A stretch of 64,000 nucleotides of DNA from Ampullaceana balthica (GCA_944989445.1 CALYLW010000012.1:1581501-1645500); one strand, 5' to 3'. Positions 11,544 to 22,424 are shown, counted from the first letter of the stretch. A program made the numbers and translations. Notes: generated from the letters alone by a model not told the origin.

Positions 11544-11635
11544 CTATCTTTCATTGCCACTCATCTATCTTTCATTGCCACTCATCTATCTTTCATTGCC
11601 ACTCATCTATCTTTCATTGCCACTCATCTATCTAT
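11524..11635. repeat. 21-bp minisatellite, about 5 copies
   Basis: Five near-identical tandem units containing TTTCATTGCCACTCATCTA. The left edge is the ATG region of the frame at 11217-11543, so the unit seems to have been copied out of that sequence. It is followed by a C-tract. Confidence 0.9.
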
Positions 11636-11804
11636 TGCCTCCCCCCCCCCACCATTACTCACGTTGGACAAGTTCATCCACTTCTTTATTTACTAGCATT
11701 GGCAAGCTACAAAATACAATCGTTATTGTAGTATTCGATAAATTATAGACTCTTGTCATTCTTCAATTACATCCCATCTCTCTACCGTCTCCACTTTCTC
11801 ATTG

Positions 11805-11890
11805 TCTCTCCCCACTCTCTCTACTACTCTCTTTCTCTCTCTCTCTCTCTCTCTCTATTCCATCTCTCTCTCTCTCTATCCCCCCCCCTT
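11805..11890. repeat. CT-rich microsatellite
   Basis: Interrupted (CT)n / TCTCTC tract ending in a C-run. Confidence 0.9.
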
Positions 11891-13468
11891 CTCCAACTCC
11901 TGTCTCCCTTTCTTTAAACCACGCATGAACTACTTAGCCTAACATCCCCGTTGAATCTGGAAAGTGTGAGATTCTGCTACAGACCTCCACCGGTCGAGCC
12001 CACCCCCCACCACCACCACCCCCCTCTCGTTGAGAATGTTACAGTGAAACCATCGTGATGACGGACACCAGAAACCGCCGCAATTTTTTTTTAATGACGA
12101 ATTTGAGCCAAGGCGACACAATGCCGTATCGTCGACTTGTCCAAACACCTCCATCGGCCGTCTCGCCTTTTCATCCCGACCCTCTACTAATGAGTACAAG
12201 GCGCGGCGATGAGAACGTGAAGAAGGAAAACAACAACAACAACACGACTCCGCGTGGGTTAATCCAGGAGCCCGCGTCATGTTGTTGTTAATCGTCTTCA
12301 AACTCCGACTAAACATTTCCCCCTATTAAACCCTCGTAGGCACGGTATGGAGGTGACACTGCAATTCTATCACATCTCCCACCCCAAAAGAGAAGAAGAA
12401 AAAAAAACTACTTTATTTGGAGTAGTAAGGAACATGTTTTTATGAGTCACGATATTAGTTTGACTACTGAGACTGTCAAGAACTTTAGGACGAAAACGAA
12501 ATATAACACGTGAGCTATTGATAATCACCGGTGATGTCAGTTTCTAAAATCTATATTGATATTTTAAATTAGTTTTGAATTGGTATATGCGTTAAGACTA
12601 AGAGAATAATAATTTTAATATTCAACAATAGTTAAGTCATGTCTCGCGTGACAGCTTTTAATATCAGGAAATCTAGAAGACATAGGAACCCTCTAAACCC
12701 AATTTAAAATTAAAAGGGGAAAAAAACAGGAATTTAAATAAAATATGTTGCTATCCTTACGGGCAAAACTGAACAATGTACTTAGTCTATTAGCATCAAT
12801 CAAAGTTTGGTATGAAAGAATCGCGTCCTGTCCTTGAACCTGAATCCACTGTCCCATGTACAGAAAATACTCAACCCTCTGAAACGTTATGTCTTCCTCT
12901 AGCTCCACACTCGTGTTTACGTCAACCAAATAACTAAAGATTTCTGATTTTAATTTTTCTATCAAAAGCCACATCCCCCCTCACACCTTTACACAGCCAC
13001 AGAGACGTCGAATGTCAGTAGAGCGGGTTATGCCTATCAACACTTAACTGTATTTGAAATCAAGATTTTGCGTTGCGCGCTTTAAAATCACATTGGAACG
13101 GATGGAGAGGGGAGGCGCTGACCAACTGCCCACCCCCTGCACTATTTTAAAGAAGAAACTTTGCAACAGGCGACGCCCCTGGGCGATGGAATCAATATTT
13201 GTCTAACAGGCTGACCAGCATTGCGTGAAATATAAGGCTTGCACACACTAATTAGACAAATCTGGCCGCACTACGGTCAATTACATCTCGGCCGTTACAA
13301 ATTAACCCAAGGTCAGCGCGTCTGTTGGCCAACCATGGAGTGGGTCAAGTTTTATCCATAAGTTACCTCCCTTCTCATTCCTCTCTCACTCACAAACCTC
13401 ACTAGTGAATGGCCACTGGTCAAGCGTTAATAAGCTTGCTTTACAGAATGACGAATGAGAAATGCTAC
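11891..13468. other. No recognised feature
   Basis: Mixed-composition DNA with C-rich and purine tracts, CAACAACAAC near 12230 and short AT-rich parts. A minus-strand frame of 93 codons at 12693-12974 (including EDITFQRVEYFLYMGQW) has no features I recognise and no splice context, so it is left uncalled. Confidence 0.4.
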
Positions 13469-13469
13469 A

Positions 13470-14566
13470 GGTAGTTTGTACAATTGTTATTGAAATAACT
13501 TTAGTTTGTACAACTATTTATTGATAATACTTTAGTTTGTACAACTGTTATTGATATAACATTAGTTTGTACTACTGTTATTGATATAACTTTAGTTTGT
13601 ACTACTGTTATTGATATAACTTTAGTTTGTACTACTGTTATTGATATAACTTTAGTTTGTACTACTGTTATTAATATAACTTTAGTTTGTACTACTGTTA
13701 TTAATATAACTTTAGTTTGTACAACTGTTATTGATATAACTTTAGTTTGTACCACTGTTTATTGATAATACTTTAGTTTGTACAACTGTTATTGATATAA
13801 CTTTAGTTTGTACAACTGTTATTGATATAACTTTAGTTTGTACTACTGTTATTGATATAACTTTAGTTTGTACAACTGTTATTGATATAACTTTAGTTTG
13901 TACAACTGTTTATTGATAATACTTTAGTTTGTACAACTGTTATTGATATAACTTTAGTTTGTACAACTGTTATTGATATAACTTTAGTTTGTACTACTGT
14001 TATTGATATAACTTTAGTTTGTACTACTGTTATTAATATAACTTTAGTTTGTACAACTGTTATTGATATAACTTTAGTTTGTACTACTGTTATTGATATA
14101 ACTTTAGTTTGTACTACTGTTATTAATATAACTTTAGTTTGTACTACTGTTATTGATATAACTTTAGTTTGTACTACTGTTATTAATACAACTTTAGTTT
14201 GTACTACTGTTATTAATATAACTTTAGTTTGTACTACTGTTATTAATATAACTTTAGTTTGTACTACTGTTATTGATATAACTTTAGTTTGTACAACTGT
14301 TATTGATATAACTTTAGTTTGTACAACTGTTATTGATATAACTTTAGTTTGTACAACTATTTATTGATAATACTTTAGTTTTTACAACTGTTATTGATAT
14401 AACTTTAGTTTGTACTACTGTTATTGATATAACTTTAGTTTGTACTACTGTTATTAATATAACTTTAGTTTGTACTACTGTTATTAATATAACTTTAGTT
14501 TGTACTACTGTTATTGATATAACTTTAGTTTGTACTACTGTTATTGATATAACTTTAGTTGGTACA
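13470..14566. repeat. 30-bp minisatellite, about 36 copies
   Basis: Tandem units of 30 bp containing ACTTTAGTTTGTACTACTG and TTATTGATATA. Common variants are TACAAC versus TACTAC, and TTGATATA versus TTAATATA. Four units are 31 bp (TTTATTGATAATAC at 13517, 13758, 13909 and 14360), spaced 241, 151 and 451 bp apart, that is 8, 5 and 15 units plus the extra base. On the minus strand it reads as repeated VQTKVISITV, a 10-residue artefact frame that is open only over part of the array. Confidence 0.95.
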
Positions 14567-15430
14567 AATCCGAAAGAAAGATAGACGGACAGACTGGATA
14601 GACAAATGTGGATGGATTGATGGCTGGGTGGATATATGGATTTATGTATCCATTATAAAAAATGTGAAACTTACTATGACGCCATTTATGGTGCATTACA
14701 AATGCGACTCTCAAACCTAATTTGTGGCACAACTGGCTCTTTGGATGCTATGGAAAAACAACAAGATTTAGGTTAGCTTCATTTCTTCAAAAAAAATTTT
14801 CCCAATTGTTGTGTACCAAAACATCGGAACTAAGTTGTCTAAAATGCAAACATTCTTAACGTGGATGGCAATAATCTAACCAACAATAAATATAAGTACA
14901 CCAGGAGCAGATACACATTGTAATTCAGTTGACAATGATATATAGGCACCAGGAAAGGATATCCGGCGATCAAACGCACGCACACACTAAAAAACACACA
15001 CAAAAAACAAAACAAACGAAAGCCATATCTCAGAGATGAAAACACTAATAGCTTTAAGAGTAAGAGTAAACCTTTCAACGAACATGTGTCATTGCATGAG
15101 GTAACAAAAACATGTTGTTGTTTTTTTTATCACACACAAGCATTCGAAGAACATATTATTAATTAAGATAAGACAATAATGCCTAATGTCCAATATAAAC
15201 ACATAAAATAATTAATATAGATTTTTCTAAAGATTAGATCACAGGATATGGTCTTTAAAAAATTAATAAAAATAATTTCAAAAATATGTTCCACATCATG
15301 ATGTAATATGTGACAATCTAGCTTTTGACCTGGGACATATCATTCATTGTGATATTTAACCAGTTTTTTTAAAAAAAAATCTATTGCTTACGTCATTTTA
15401 TTAAAAGCACTCCGAACATGATGCGGTCAA
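14567..15430. other. AT-rich sequence without recognised genes
   Basis: Begins with short GATAGACGGACAGACTGG and GGATGG-type simple repeats, then AT-rich DNA with A- and T-runs. No frame resembles a protein I know. Confidence 0.45.
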
Positions 15431-15471
<41 letters not shown>

Positions 15472-15495
15472 TTATTTATTTATTTATTTATTTAT
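15431..15495. repeat. (TA)n(TTTA)n microsatellite
   Basis: About 17 TA dinucleotides grade into seven or so TTTA units. It lies just 5' of the LINE fragment and may mark its truncated insertion point. Confidence 0.95.
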
Positions 15496-15540
15496 CTAAT
15501 GGGGGACGGTGAAAATTCCTTTTAAGGAGTTGTATGAACC

Positions 15541-15919
15541 AATAAGTTTTAATCAAGTTTAACTACTTAAGGTTAAACTTAAGGATAGAAGAACCAAAAG
15601 CAAAGTAGTAATCATACATAAAGTAATTAATTCTAATTTAGAAATACAACACAAAGATAACTTAATACAACCCTCATTTAGACATAAGGATAAAAACACC
15701 TTTCTTATTCCGTATGCAAGAACAAACACATACAAGTTTTCCTTCTTCCCGTCCGGAATTCGGGCGTGGAATGGGTTGCCTGAAGAATCCAGGAAAACCA
15801 ACACTTTATCAACATTTAAAACTCTAATAAAAATGCAGGACTAAACACAAACCATAGATAAGCGTAGGACGCAATAATCTTCTGTATAGAAGGAGCGTCT
15901 GTAAACAGATAAGATAAGA
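15541..15919 (+). mobile_element. 5'-truncated LINE, 3' end (family L1m)
   Basis: Contains the last about 94 codons of a reverse-transcriptase ORF, then a short 3'UTR with CAATAATCTTCTGTATAGAA and a GATAAGATAAG tail. The same 3' terminus recurs at 34806 (minus strand, with coding end), 4760 and 8526 (tails only), which shows dispersal as a family. The C-terminal pattern resembles Jockey/CR1/L2-type non-LTR retrotransposons; the exact clade cannot be assigned from this piece. Confidence 0.85.
15563..15844 (+). pseudogene. C-terminal fragment of LINE reverse transcriptase ORF
   Basis: An uninterrupted frame of 93 codons plus TAA, without its own start. It includes FFPSGIRAWNGLPEESRKTN then TLSTFKTLIKM, the typical tail of LINE ORF2 proteins (FFPxxIRxWNxLP...TLxxFKxxL). 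The catalytic FADD-type motif lies further upstream and is missing, so no activity is possible. The lack of internal stops suggests a relatively young insertion. Confidence 0.8.
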
Positions 15920-16285
15920 ACTTTAAAAGCATATTTGAACGTTAATTTGAATTATTCCACCCACAACAGAGATAACTTTATCTTAATAAAAATGTTATGA
16001 TTGAACTTCTCTCCTTATATTTGTCATTTCTTCTTGCAATTGATGTGAAAACATTCTTCTTTTGTTTGCAGAAGTTCCTTGTTGGGGCTAAATAAGCCAG
16101 CGACATAGATGTGTGCAAATAAAAACAACACCAAAAAAAAAGTTTTAAGTTCCATCTATAGCAGACCCGATAAAAAAGTGACATGATGAAAGGAAAGTGG
16201 TTTAGGGGAAAAGATAGTGGTGGGTTTGGGTTTTAATATTTCTTGTCAATATTTGTGTCAGCTGCTCGATGTAGAGCGAGCGGGA

Positions 16286-16377
16286 ATTAACTATACACAT
16301 GATATGATCATCTCTATTAACTATATACATGATATGAACATCTCTATTTACTATATACATGATATGATCATCTCTAC
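16286..16377. repeat. 30-bp repeat, 3 copies
   Basis: Three tandem units containing ACATGATATGATCATCTCT; the middle copy has ATGAACATC. Each unit holds the near-palindrome ATGATATGATCAT. Confidence 0.9.
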
Positions 16378-17280
16378 TTCCAGGTGAACAGCATCAATGT
16401 TAATCAACTCATTTATTTATCTCTTGTTTTGCTGCTTTTTTTTCCTTCTCTATTTTTAGCACGAAATCGTAAACTTTGAGGCGAAAAAAATGAGGGAGAG
16501 GTGATTGCGATTTCCGAAACTGAATTGCTGCACGCTACTTAACAATTTTACGACTCTCTGCGCCCTTAGAAATGTAAAAAGATCCTCTACAAATACGGAG
16601 AACAATCGCGAAAGTTTTGAGTAGGTTCGGCCGTCGTCATCCAAATTAAAGGACACCATCGAATGGCGGGGGGAATTCCCCGATTCATTAATTAAATCTA
16701 AATACAAACTCGACCCCTGACGCCCCGAAGAAGGCGATTTCAGTGGCGCCCCCTGCTACGGCTGGCCGGCCTCTGGCCCCGGGGTGGTGGGGTAATTTAC
16801 GGGTATCCATGGCAGGTGGCGGTTCATCCCTGTTGTAAAAAAAGCCCCCCCCCCAAACCCGTCTGTGGACGCCGTCAAGACGTGAATTTCAATCGCTTTC
16901 TACCAGAGTGCGGACCATTAGTGGGTTAATCCAGGGGTCTTCAAACTATGTCCTTCATATCCACGGGCCCCAGTTTTCACAAATACTTACAAGTGGACTT
17001 AACCCTCGAGATAAACATTGCAATTACTGCGTTAACTCGTTTTGTTATTACTTTATTCATTTAATATGATTTGAAGAAACATTATTTCTTACCAATTAAA
17101 ATACAAAGAAAACATTTTGCATTTGGTGAATATTTTAATTTACATTTCGTCGATTTTAAAAGACCAATTAAAAAAATGTCTCATTTAAATTTTAGACAGT
17201 GTCCCTTTTTATGCCATCTATGATCTCACAATTATTACATGCGAGTGTTTAGTGTTCCATGCGAGGATTTAGAGTAAAAT
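16378..17280. other. No confidently recognised feature
   Basis: A minus-strand frame of 83 codons at 16456-16707 (including DLFTFLRAQRVVKLLSSVQQ) has no recognised domain. A GC-rich patch at 16700-16860 (GGCCGGCCTCTGGCCCCGGGG) ends in a C-tract. The rest is AT-rich. Confidence 0.4.
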
Positions 17281-17309
17281 ACAGATATTTTTGTGGTTCA
17301 TATCAGCTG

Positions 17310-17552
17310 TGTGTCTTCAACGTTGGCTCAGTATATCTTCAAAGTTAGCTCTGTGTGTCTTCAACATTACAGCTTCGTGTATCTACTACATTTTCTTTGT
17401 TTGTCTCCAGTATAAGCTCCAGGCATGGCTCTACAGCACGAGCTCTGTGTGTCTGCAGCAATAGTTCTGTGTGTACAACATTAGCTCTGTGTCTAAAACA
17501 TTAGCTCTGTGTGTCTTCAACATTAGCTCTGTGTGTCTACAACGTTAGTTCT
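17310..17552. repeat. Degenerate AGCTCTGTGTGTCT minisatellite
   Basis: About ten irregular units of 20-25 bp built on TTAGCTCTGTGTGTCTTCAA, with many substitutions and indels (CTACAAC, AAAAC variants). It is an old array, unlike the homogeneous ones elsewhere. It overlaps the stop codon end of the Cys-rich frame at 17545. Confidence 0.75.
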
Positions 17553-17814
17553 GTAACAGTTTTATTTCTTCTACGATGCACCAGCAGCCGCGCGATCCAT
17601 TGCCCAGACACTTGACATCAATTGGCTCATACTTAGTTACTCCACCGTCCGGGGTCACGCACACCCGGGCTGGCGAGTCGAAGACAAAGAAGGTCAGACC
17701 CCGAGTGGGAAATGTTCTAATCCCCCCTGTAGTAGCTGCACGAGCATGGACCAGACACCGACTCCGATGAAGATTCCGCGGCCAAATCTGAGCCTCGACG
17801 AGACTCGGGTTTCT
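17545..17814 (-). CDS. Candidate exon with thyroglobulin type-1-like Cys-rich domain
   Basis: An ATG-less open frame of 89 codons plus TAA. A stop lies directly upstream at 17815-17817, and a possible acceptor (GAGGCTCAG) lies within the first codons. Residues include CLVHARAATTGGIRTFP, then RVCVTPDGGVTKYEPIDVKC, then LGNGSRGCWCIVEE. The pattern C-x(n)-C-x-PDG-Y-xP-x-C-GCWC is the hallmark of thyroglobulin type-1 domains, which are found in secreted protease inhibitors and matrix proteins. GC is much higher than in the flanks. A sixth Cys is not seen before the stop, so either the exon ends at an unrecognised donor or the piece is a pseudogene. The domain call is by eye only. Confidence 0.45.
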   Translation of the reverse strand, partial: RNPSLVEAQIWPRNLHRSRCLVHARAATTGGIRTFPTRGLTFFVFDSPARVCVTPDGGVTKYEPIDVKCLGNGSRGCWCIVEEIKLLQN

Positions 17815-17895
17815 TTACCTTGTGCGGGTTCCCAGGGCCGTCAATGGGCTGCCCTCGCCCCCGGGAGGCCACAGGGCCCAAATGAAGCGTGCACG

Positions 17896-17963
17896 AATTT
17901 TCAGCATGAGCTCACCTATGACAAACACCCAGCGAACCTCGTCCCTGTGCCAGGTGGCACGAA
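17896..17963 (-). CDS. Possible small upstream exon of the same gene (weak)
   Basis: On the minus strand a pyrimidine-rich CCACAATCTCCACCTTTAG is followed by about 50 bp and then CATAG/GTGAGC, a good donor. One frame gives IRATWHRDEVRWVFVI, another FVPPGTGTRFAGCLS; the frame is undecided. The spacing and orientation would suit an exon 5' of the Cys-rich frame at 17545-17814, but no protein similarity is evident. Confidence 0.15.
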
Positions 17964-18300
17964 TCTAAAGGTGGAGATTGTGGTGGAAGGGGCGGCGATG
18001 GAGGTTGGGGAAAGATAGGGGAGGACAACAAAAACAGAGAGTCTGTCCCGGTGGTTTTTTTGTTGTTGTTGTTGGGATAGAACTGGGTGACAGGCAGGTA
18101 TGGAGATGGACATTGGCCAGGGGGTTAGGTTGGACTGGGTTGTCCATCCATTCAAAATGAAAGGGTTGATATTGTTGTTTTTTTCAACTATGTTTTTGGT
18201 AATGGTTTTCTTTGTTAGTGCACATGATTGTCTTAAGGTCCGCGGGCGCTGTTAAAAACATTTGTCGTGTACATCATTATAATTATCACATAATATCTTT

Positions 18301-18360
18301 TAAGAAACATTTGAATGAAATATATATATATATTTATATATATAATTTATATATTTTTTA
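18301..18360. repeat. AT microsatellite/palindrome
   Basis: TATATATATATATTTATATA followed by related AT-rich sequence; it could fold on itself. Confidence 0.8.
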
Positions 18361-18428
18361 AAGTGCAGTTCAGTAAATGTAAATAAAAATTCTCATACAA
18401 AACCCAATCACATTATTGGTGTAAACAT

Positions 18429-18587
18429 TTATTTCTCCAATAGAATCTCTTTCCCAATTCGATCCCATACTCTCATGAAATACCGTAACCCATCTTGATC
18501 CTGTTCCAGGATAGGATTTCGTTTCATAAGCGAAACATAATTCCCTGTTGGGCTAAAATTTCTTGTAACATCTAATGTAGGAACCAT
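18429..18587 (-). CDS. Unrecognised 52-residue open frame
   Basis: A compact minus-strand frame, ATG to TAA, that reads MVPTLDVTRNFSPTGNYVSL at its start and GLRYFMRVWDRIGKEILLEK at its end. An in-frame TAA directly precedes the ATG, and AAGGAGG lies 11 bases upstream of it, which in a bacterium or organelle would pass as a ribosome-binding site. In an animal nuclear genome this is more likely coincidence. The surrounding 18.4-19.0 kb differs in texture from the AT-rich flanks, and the + strand at about 18859-18960 also has a clean 34-codon stretch. I do not recognise a family; it may be a fragment of a transferred or captured sequence. Confidence 0.25.
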   Translation of the reverse strand: MVPTLDVTRNFSPTGNYVSLMKRNPILEQDQDGLRYFMRVWDRIGKEILLEK

Positions 18588-19165
18588 TTAAGATTATTCC
18601 TCCTTGAAAAGGATATCAAAGGAAAACGTGTTACAAACCAAAAGGGTTTTACGTGAGAATTAGGACTTACGAATTTGAACTCTTTAAAGAGATCTTTTTT
18701 CCATGTGGAACAATCAAGGTATCCATACTAAATATTCATCAACACACTAAGTAGCCTCTATTGTTCTTTAACGAATAAAGGGTACAAAGACATTTGAATC
18801 TAATAGAATAATGTAAGAAAATTCGTTAAATAGATGAAAAGGTGGTAATACTCTGGAATTGAGAGAACTCTCTAACCAATATTCATATATTTTGAAAGAA
18901 GCGCATCGATGGGACCAATTACATCAAGTTAAGTTCCTCCTGTTCCAGACATTACGTTAAAATCAATATTGGTTTAAAGCAATTTCATTTCATTTAAAGT
19001 CTTTAGTATTCCAAAAGTAATTATAAAGAAGATAGTAGTATATTGATGGATAAAAAGTAATAGTAATGTTCAATACAGTGTGGGCTCATTTAAAATGTCA
19101 CATCAAAGACGTGAAATTGTTAGCAAAAATAGATTTGGGGTCTTTGGACACCAAGAAGTGGATAT

Positions 19166-19455
19166 TACAAAGTGGTGGTCTGCGGACCGGTGGCGGTCCG
19201 TGGGCCATTCACCACCGGTCCGTATATTACCAACTAAGGAAAGAAAAATAAAATTATAATCCTCCATTTGCAACGATTATTACTAACCCTATAGAATATG
19301 TCAATTTTTCGGCAACAAGCACAAAAAATGAAACAAATAAAATAAAATAAATTACATTTCGCTTCCACGTCAGAACAGGTAAAATAACGCACCGGTCTCG
19401 GGAGCAATGAAAATTTCCTGCCGGTCCGCCACATTAAAAAGTTTGAGACGCACTG
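19166..19455. mobile_element. hAT-type MITE, copy 1, degraded left end
   Basis: Contains GTGGTCTGCGGACCGGTGGC, repeated GGTCCG motifs, GCACCGGTCTC, and ends AAAAGTTTGAGACGCACTG. These match copy 2 at 19595-19777 in the same orientation. The left terminal repeat is mutated beyond recognition and the interior is about 100 bp longer than in copy 2. Repeated GGTCCG/CCGGTCC blocks are typical of subterminal regions in this MITE type. Confidence 0.75.
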
Positions 19456-19479
19456 CCCTATAGTTTGTTTTTTTATATC

Positions 19480-19594
19480 AAGAAATCAAGTCTTTGTGTA
19501 TTGAGTTTGGTCTAGATCCATCCATCCATCTAGTAGCCAATGTTTATATTTACATAGCTCTTGATAGAAATAAACGACATCATATGCCCTAAAA
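19480..19594 (+). repeat. Fragment of dispersed family J, disrupted by the MITE
   Basis: GAGTTTGGTCTAGATCCATC and GCCAATGTTT...CATAGCTC match blocks at 29700-29770 and 30190-30260. The hAT MITE copy 2 inserted at its right edge. The family has no coding capacity in any copy seen here. Confidence 0.6.
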
Positions 19595-19777
19595 CAGTGC
19601 TTCTCAAAGTAGTGGTCTGCGGACCGGTGCCGGTCCGTGGCCATCCTCTGCCGGTCCGCAGATGTTCTCAAAAAAAGGACAGAAAAAATTGTCAGTGCGG
19701 GTAAAATAGTGCACCGGTCCCTGGTGCAATGGGAAAATTCCTTCGGTCCACCATACTAAAAAGTTTGAGAAGCACTG
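19595..19777. mobile_element. hAT-type MITE, copy 2, with 8-bp target duplication
   Basis: A 183-bp element with terminal inverted repeats CAGTGCTTCTCAAA and TTTGAGAAGCACTG. It is flanked by a perfect 8-bp duplication CCCTAAAA (19587-19594 and 19778-19785), the diagnostic signature of hAT transposition. The interior has GGTCTGCGGACCGGTGCCGG and other GGTCCG palindromes. It carries no coding and so was moved in trans by a hAT transposase. Confidence 0.93.
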
Positions 19778-19785
19778 CCCTAAAA

Positions 19786-20680
19786 GATACATTATAAAGT
19801 TCAAATCTCCACGTGGTTTTATAAATTAAACTTTAAGAAATGAGCTCAATTTCAGCCAACTATTTGCATTGGATTTTATCTTAGAAAGTTTAACTTTTTA
19901 AATCAATTTCCCTTGGCTAACTGCCGGGGGGATGGATATAGACCACCTTTATGACCCATATTAAAGTGCCATTAGGGAATAAAACTTTTAAATTCACTTC
20001 TTTTGGGGTTGGGGGCGGGGGAGGGGGGGTCTATATAATTTCCCTTATGTAATTTTGTAAAAAAACAAAAAAAAACCAACCAAAAAAATGTAATAATAAA
20101 TATGAACAAGAACATTAGCTTACCAAAATTAAACCTAAGTGAAAGTTCGTAGCCAGTTTTGTGTAATATACTAGTATCCAAATTTACATTAATTTTAAAA
20201 AAATCGTATTATATCCACTTTCATATGGGGATGTTAGGGAAAATTCTATAAAATAATTTTTTGGTAGAACTCCGTTATTTTTTAAATTCGGATTTATTTG
20301 TACACGCACTAGACCGAAAAAAACAGAAAATACCTTTTATCCACAAGCTCTCTAATAAATAAATAGAATTAAACCGATACTTTGAAACGTTTTAAGTTTT
20401 AAATATTAAAATGAATAAGTTTCAATACAAATGACATCATGTAATTTAATGTCATCAGTTAACGAGTTTCCTTGAAAATTTCATTCTTTCTGACATTCCA
20501 GCAACGCGCGAGGGGTAAATGTAAGACAATTTAATAAAATTTAACCTCAGCCGTAACTAATATAAGATGGCAGTAACCAATGTCTCTCCCTCTCAATGTC
20601 TGTTCGACTATCGGTGTACTTTGAAAGCTTTGTACTAAATTTTACATTAACCACAATGATCGCTTCATAGAGTTTAATGA
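19786..20680. other. AT-rich, no recognised genes
   Basis: AT-rich DNA with a G-tract near 20005-20030 and several A-runs. Nothing coding is supported. Confidence 0.45.
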
Positions 20681-20681
20681 C

Positions 20682-21548
20682 ATTGTTGATAGAATCTACT
20701 TACATTGTTGATACAATCTACTGACGTTGTTGATAGAATCTACTTACATTGTTGATACAATCTACTGACGTTGTTTATAGAACCTACTTACATTGTTGAT
20801 ACAATCTACTGACGTTGTTGATAGAATCTACTGACATTGTTGATAGAATCTACTTACATTGTTGATACAATCTACTGACGTTGTTGATAGAATCTACTTA
20901 CATTGTTGATACAATCTACTGACGTTGTTGATAGAATCTACTTACATTTTTGATACAATCTACTGACATTGTTGATACAATCTAAGGACGTTGTTGATAG
21001 AATCTACTGACATTGTTGATACAATATACTGACATTGTTGATAGAATCTACTGACATTGTTTATAGAATCTACTGACATTGTTGATAGAATCTACTTACA
21101 TTGTTGATACAATCTACTGACGTTGTTGATATAATCTACTGACATTGTTGATAGAATCTACTGACATTGTTGATAGAATCTACTGACATTGTTGATAGAA
21201 TCTACTGACATTGTTGATAGAATCTACTGACATTGTTGATAGAATCTACTGACATTGTTGATAGAATCTACTGACATTGTTGATTGAATCTACTGACGTT
21301 GTTGATAAAATCTACTGACATTGTTGGTAGAATCTACTGACATTGTTGATAGAATCTACTGACATTGTTGATAGAATCTACTGACATTGTTGATAGAATC
21401 TACTTACATTGTTGATTGAATCTACTGACGTTGTTGATAAAATCTACTGACATTGTTGATAGAATCTACTTACATTGTTGATTGAATCTACTGACGTTGT
21501 TGATAAAATCTACTGACATTGTTGATATAATCTATTGACATTGTTGAA
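20682..21548. repeat. 22-bp minisatellite, about 39 copies, partly dimeric
   Basis: Tandem units of 22 bp containing TTGTTGATAGAATCTACTGA. In the left half (about 20700-21130), units alternate between a TTACATTGTTGATACAATC form and a TGACGTTGTTGATAGAATC form, making a 44-bp higher-order unit. The middle (21130-21290) is almost pure monomer. The right part has a third pattern with TTGATTGAATC and TTGATAAAATC pairs recurring at about 66-132 bp. No open frame spans it. Confidence 0.95.
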
Positions 21549-22424
21549 GCCAGTAGACTATATGAGTAGCTCATGAAATGTAGTTGCTTTTTCTATACCT
21601 GTTTTAACGATTTCACTTGTATAAGAAAAACATTTCTTAACTATTTATTTTACTATTTCTCGCCCCCAGCCCCCTCTCCTTCTTTCTCCCTGAATATCAT
21701 CTCCATTTTTTCCCCTCTCTTAGTTATTAAAACTTAAACAATTTGTTGGCTCTAAACGTCACACGCTGTGAGCACCTATAGTAAATCTGACATCCGATCC
21801 TACAATCAGCTGTTTTTCAATACGAAATGTTAAACGATGGACGATGTACAAAATTCTGCGTGCGTGATAATGGCGACTAGGCCTTCTATGCCGTCACTCA
21901 AAGATTGAGGATGTGGGATAATTTAAACGGCTCATTAGATCCAACAGTCGCGTCTTATCCCAGTGACCATGTTAAGGAATCATTGCTTCTAATTTCAATC
22001 AACGAATGAGAACCGTCGGGTCCAACAATGACGTTTAAGGGGAGGAGGGTGTCGCCCCCAAAGTTGTTCCCCTCCGCCCGTGAGGGGTGGGGGTGTCCGG
22101 CCATTTGGGCGTCAGGAGCGTTACAGATGAGGGATGAACACTGGTCGGCACGGCTTGTTGGGCACTGGGCAATCAAGCTGAAACTCATTGGTCAGCTGGC
22201 TATGATGGATGGAGGATAGATGAACGGGATTGTGGTTTGGGGTGGTTAGAATAAGGCGAGACCTGCAATGTGACCTTAAAAAAAAAGAGAGAGGTGCTCA
22301 GAATAATGTTGAGACGTCTGGTCATTATTCCTTTTGTATTTGTTTCCTGGCTTTTGTAGTGATAAAAAAATTATACTATAAGCATGGATAGATCAGATAG
22401 AATTTTTAATGAGAAGAACCGCTA
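21549..22424. other. No confidently recognised gene
   Basis: A moderately GC-rich part at 21960-22260 has overlapping open frames on both strands (63 and 77 codons) without recognisable motifs or splice context. The rest is AT-rich. Confidence 0.4.

Noticed and set aside
12693..12974. 93-codon minus-strand frame beginning MWLLIEKLKSEIF
   Set aside because: Plausible composition but no recognised family, no splice sites noted and no supporting neighbour.
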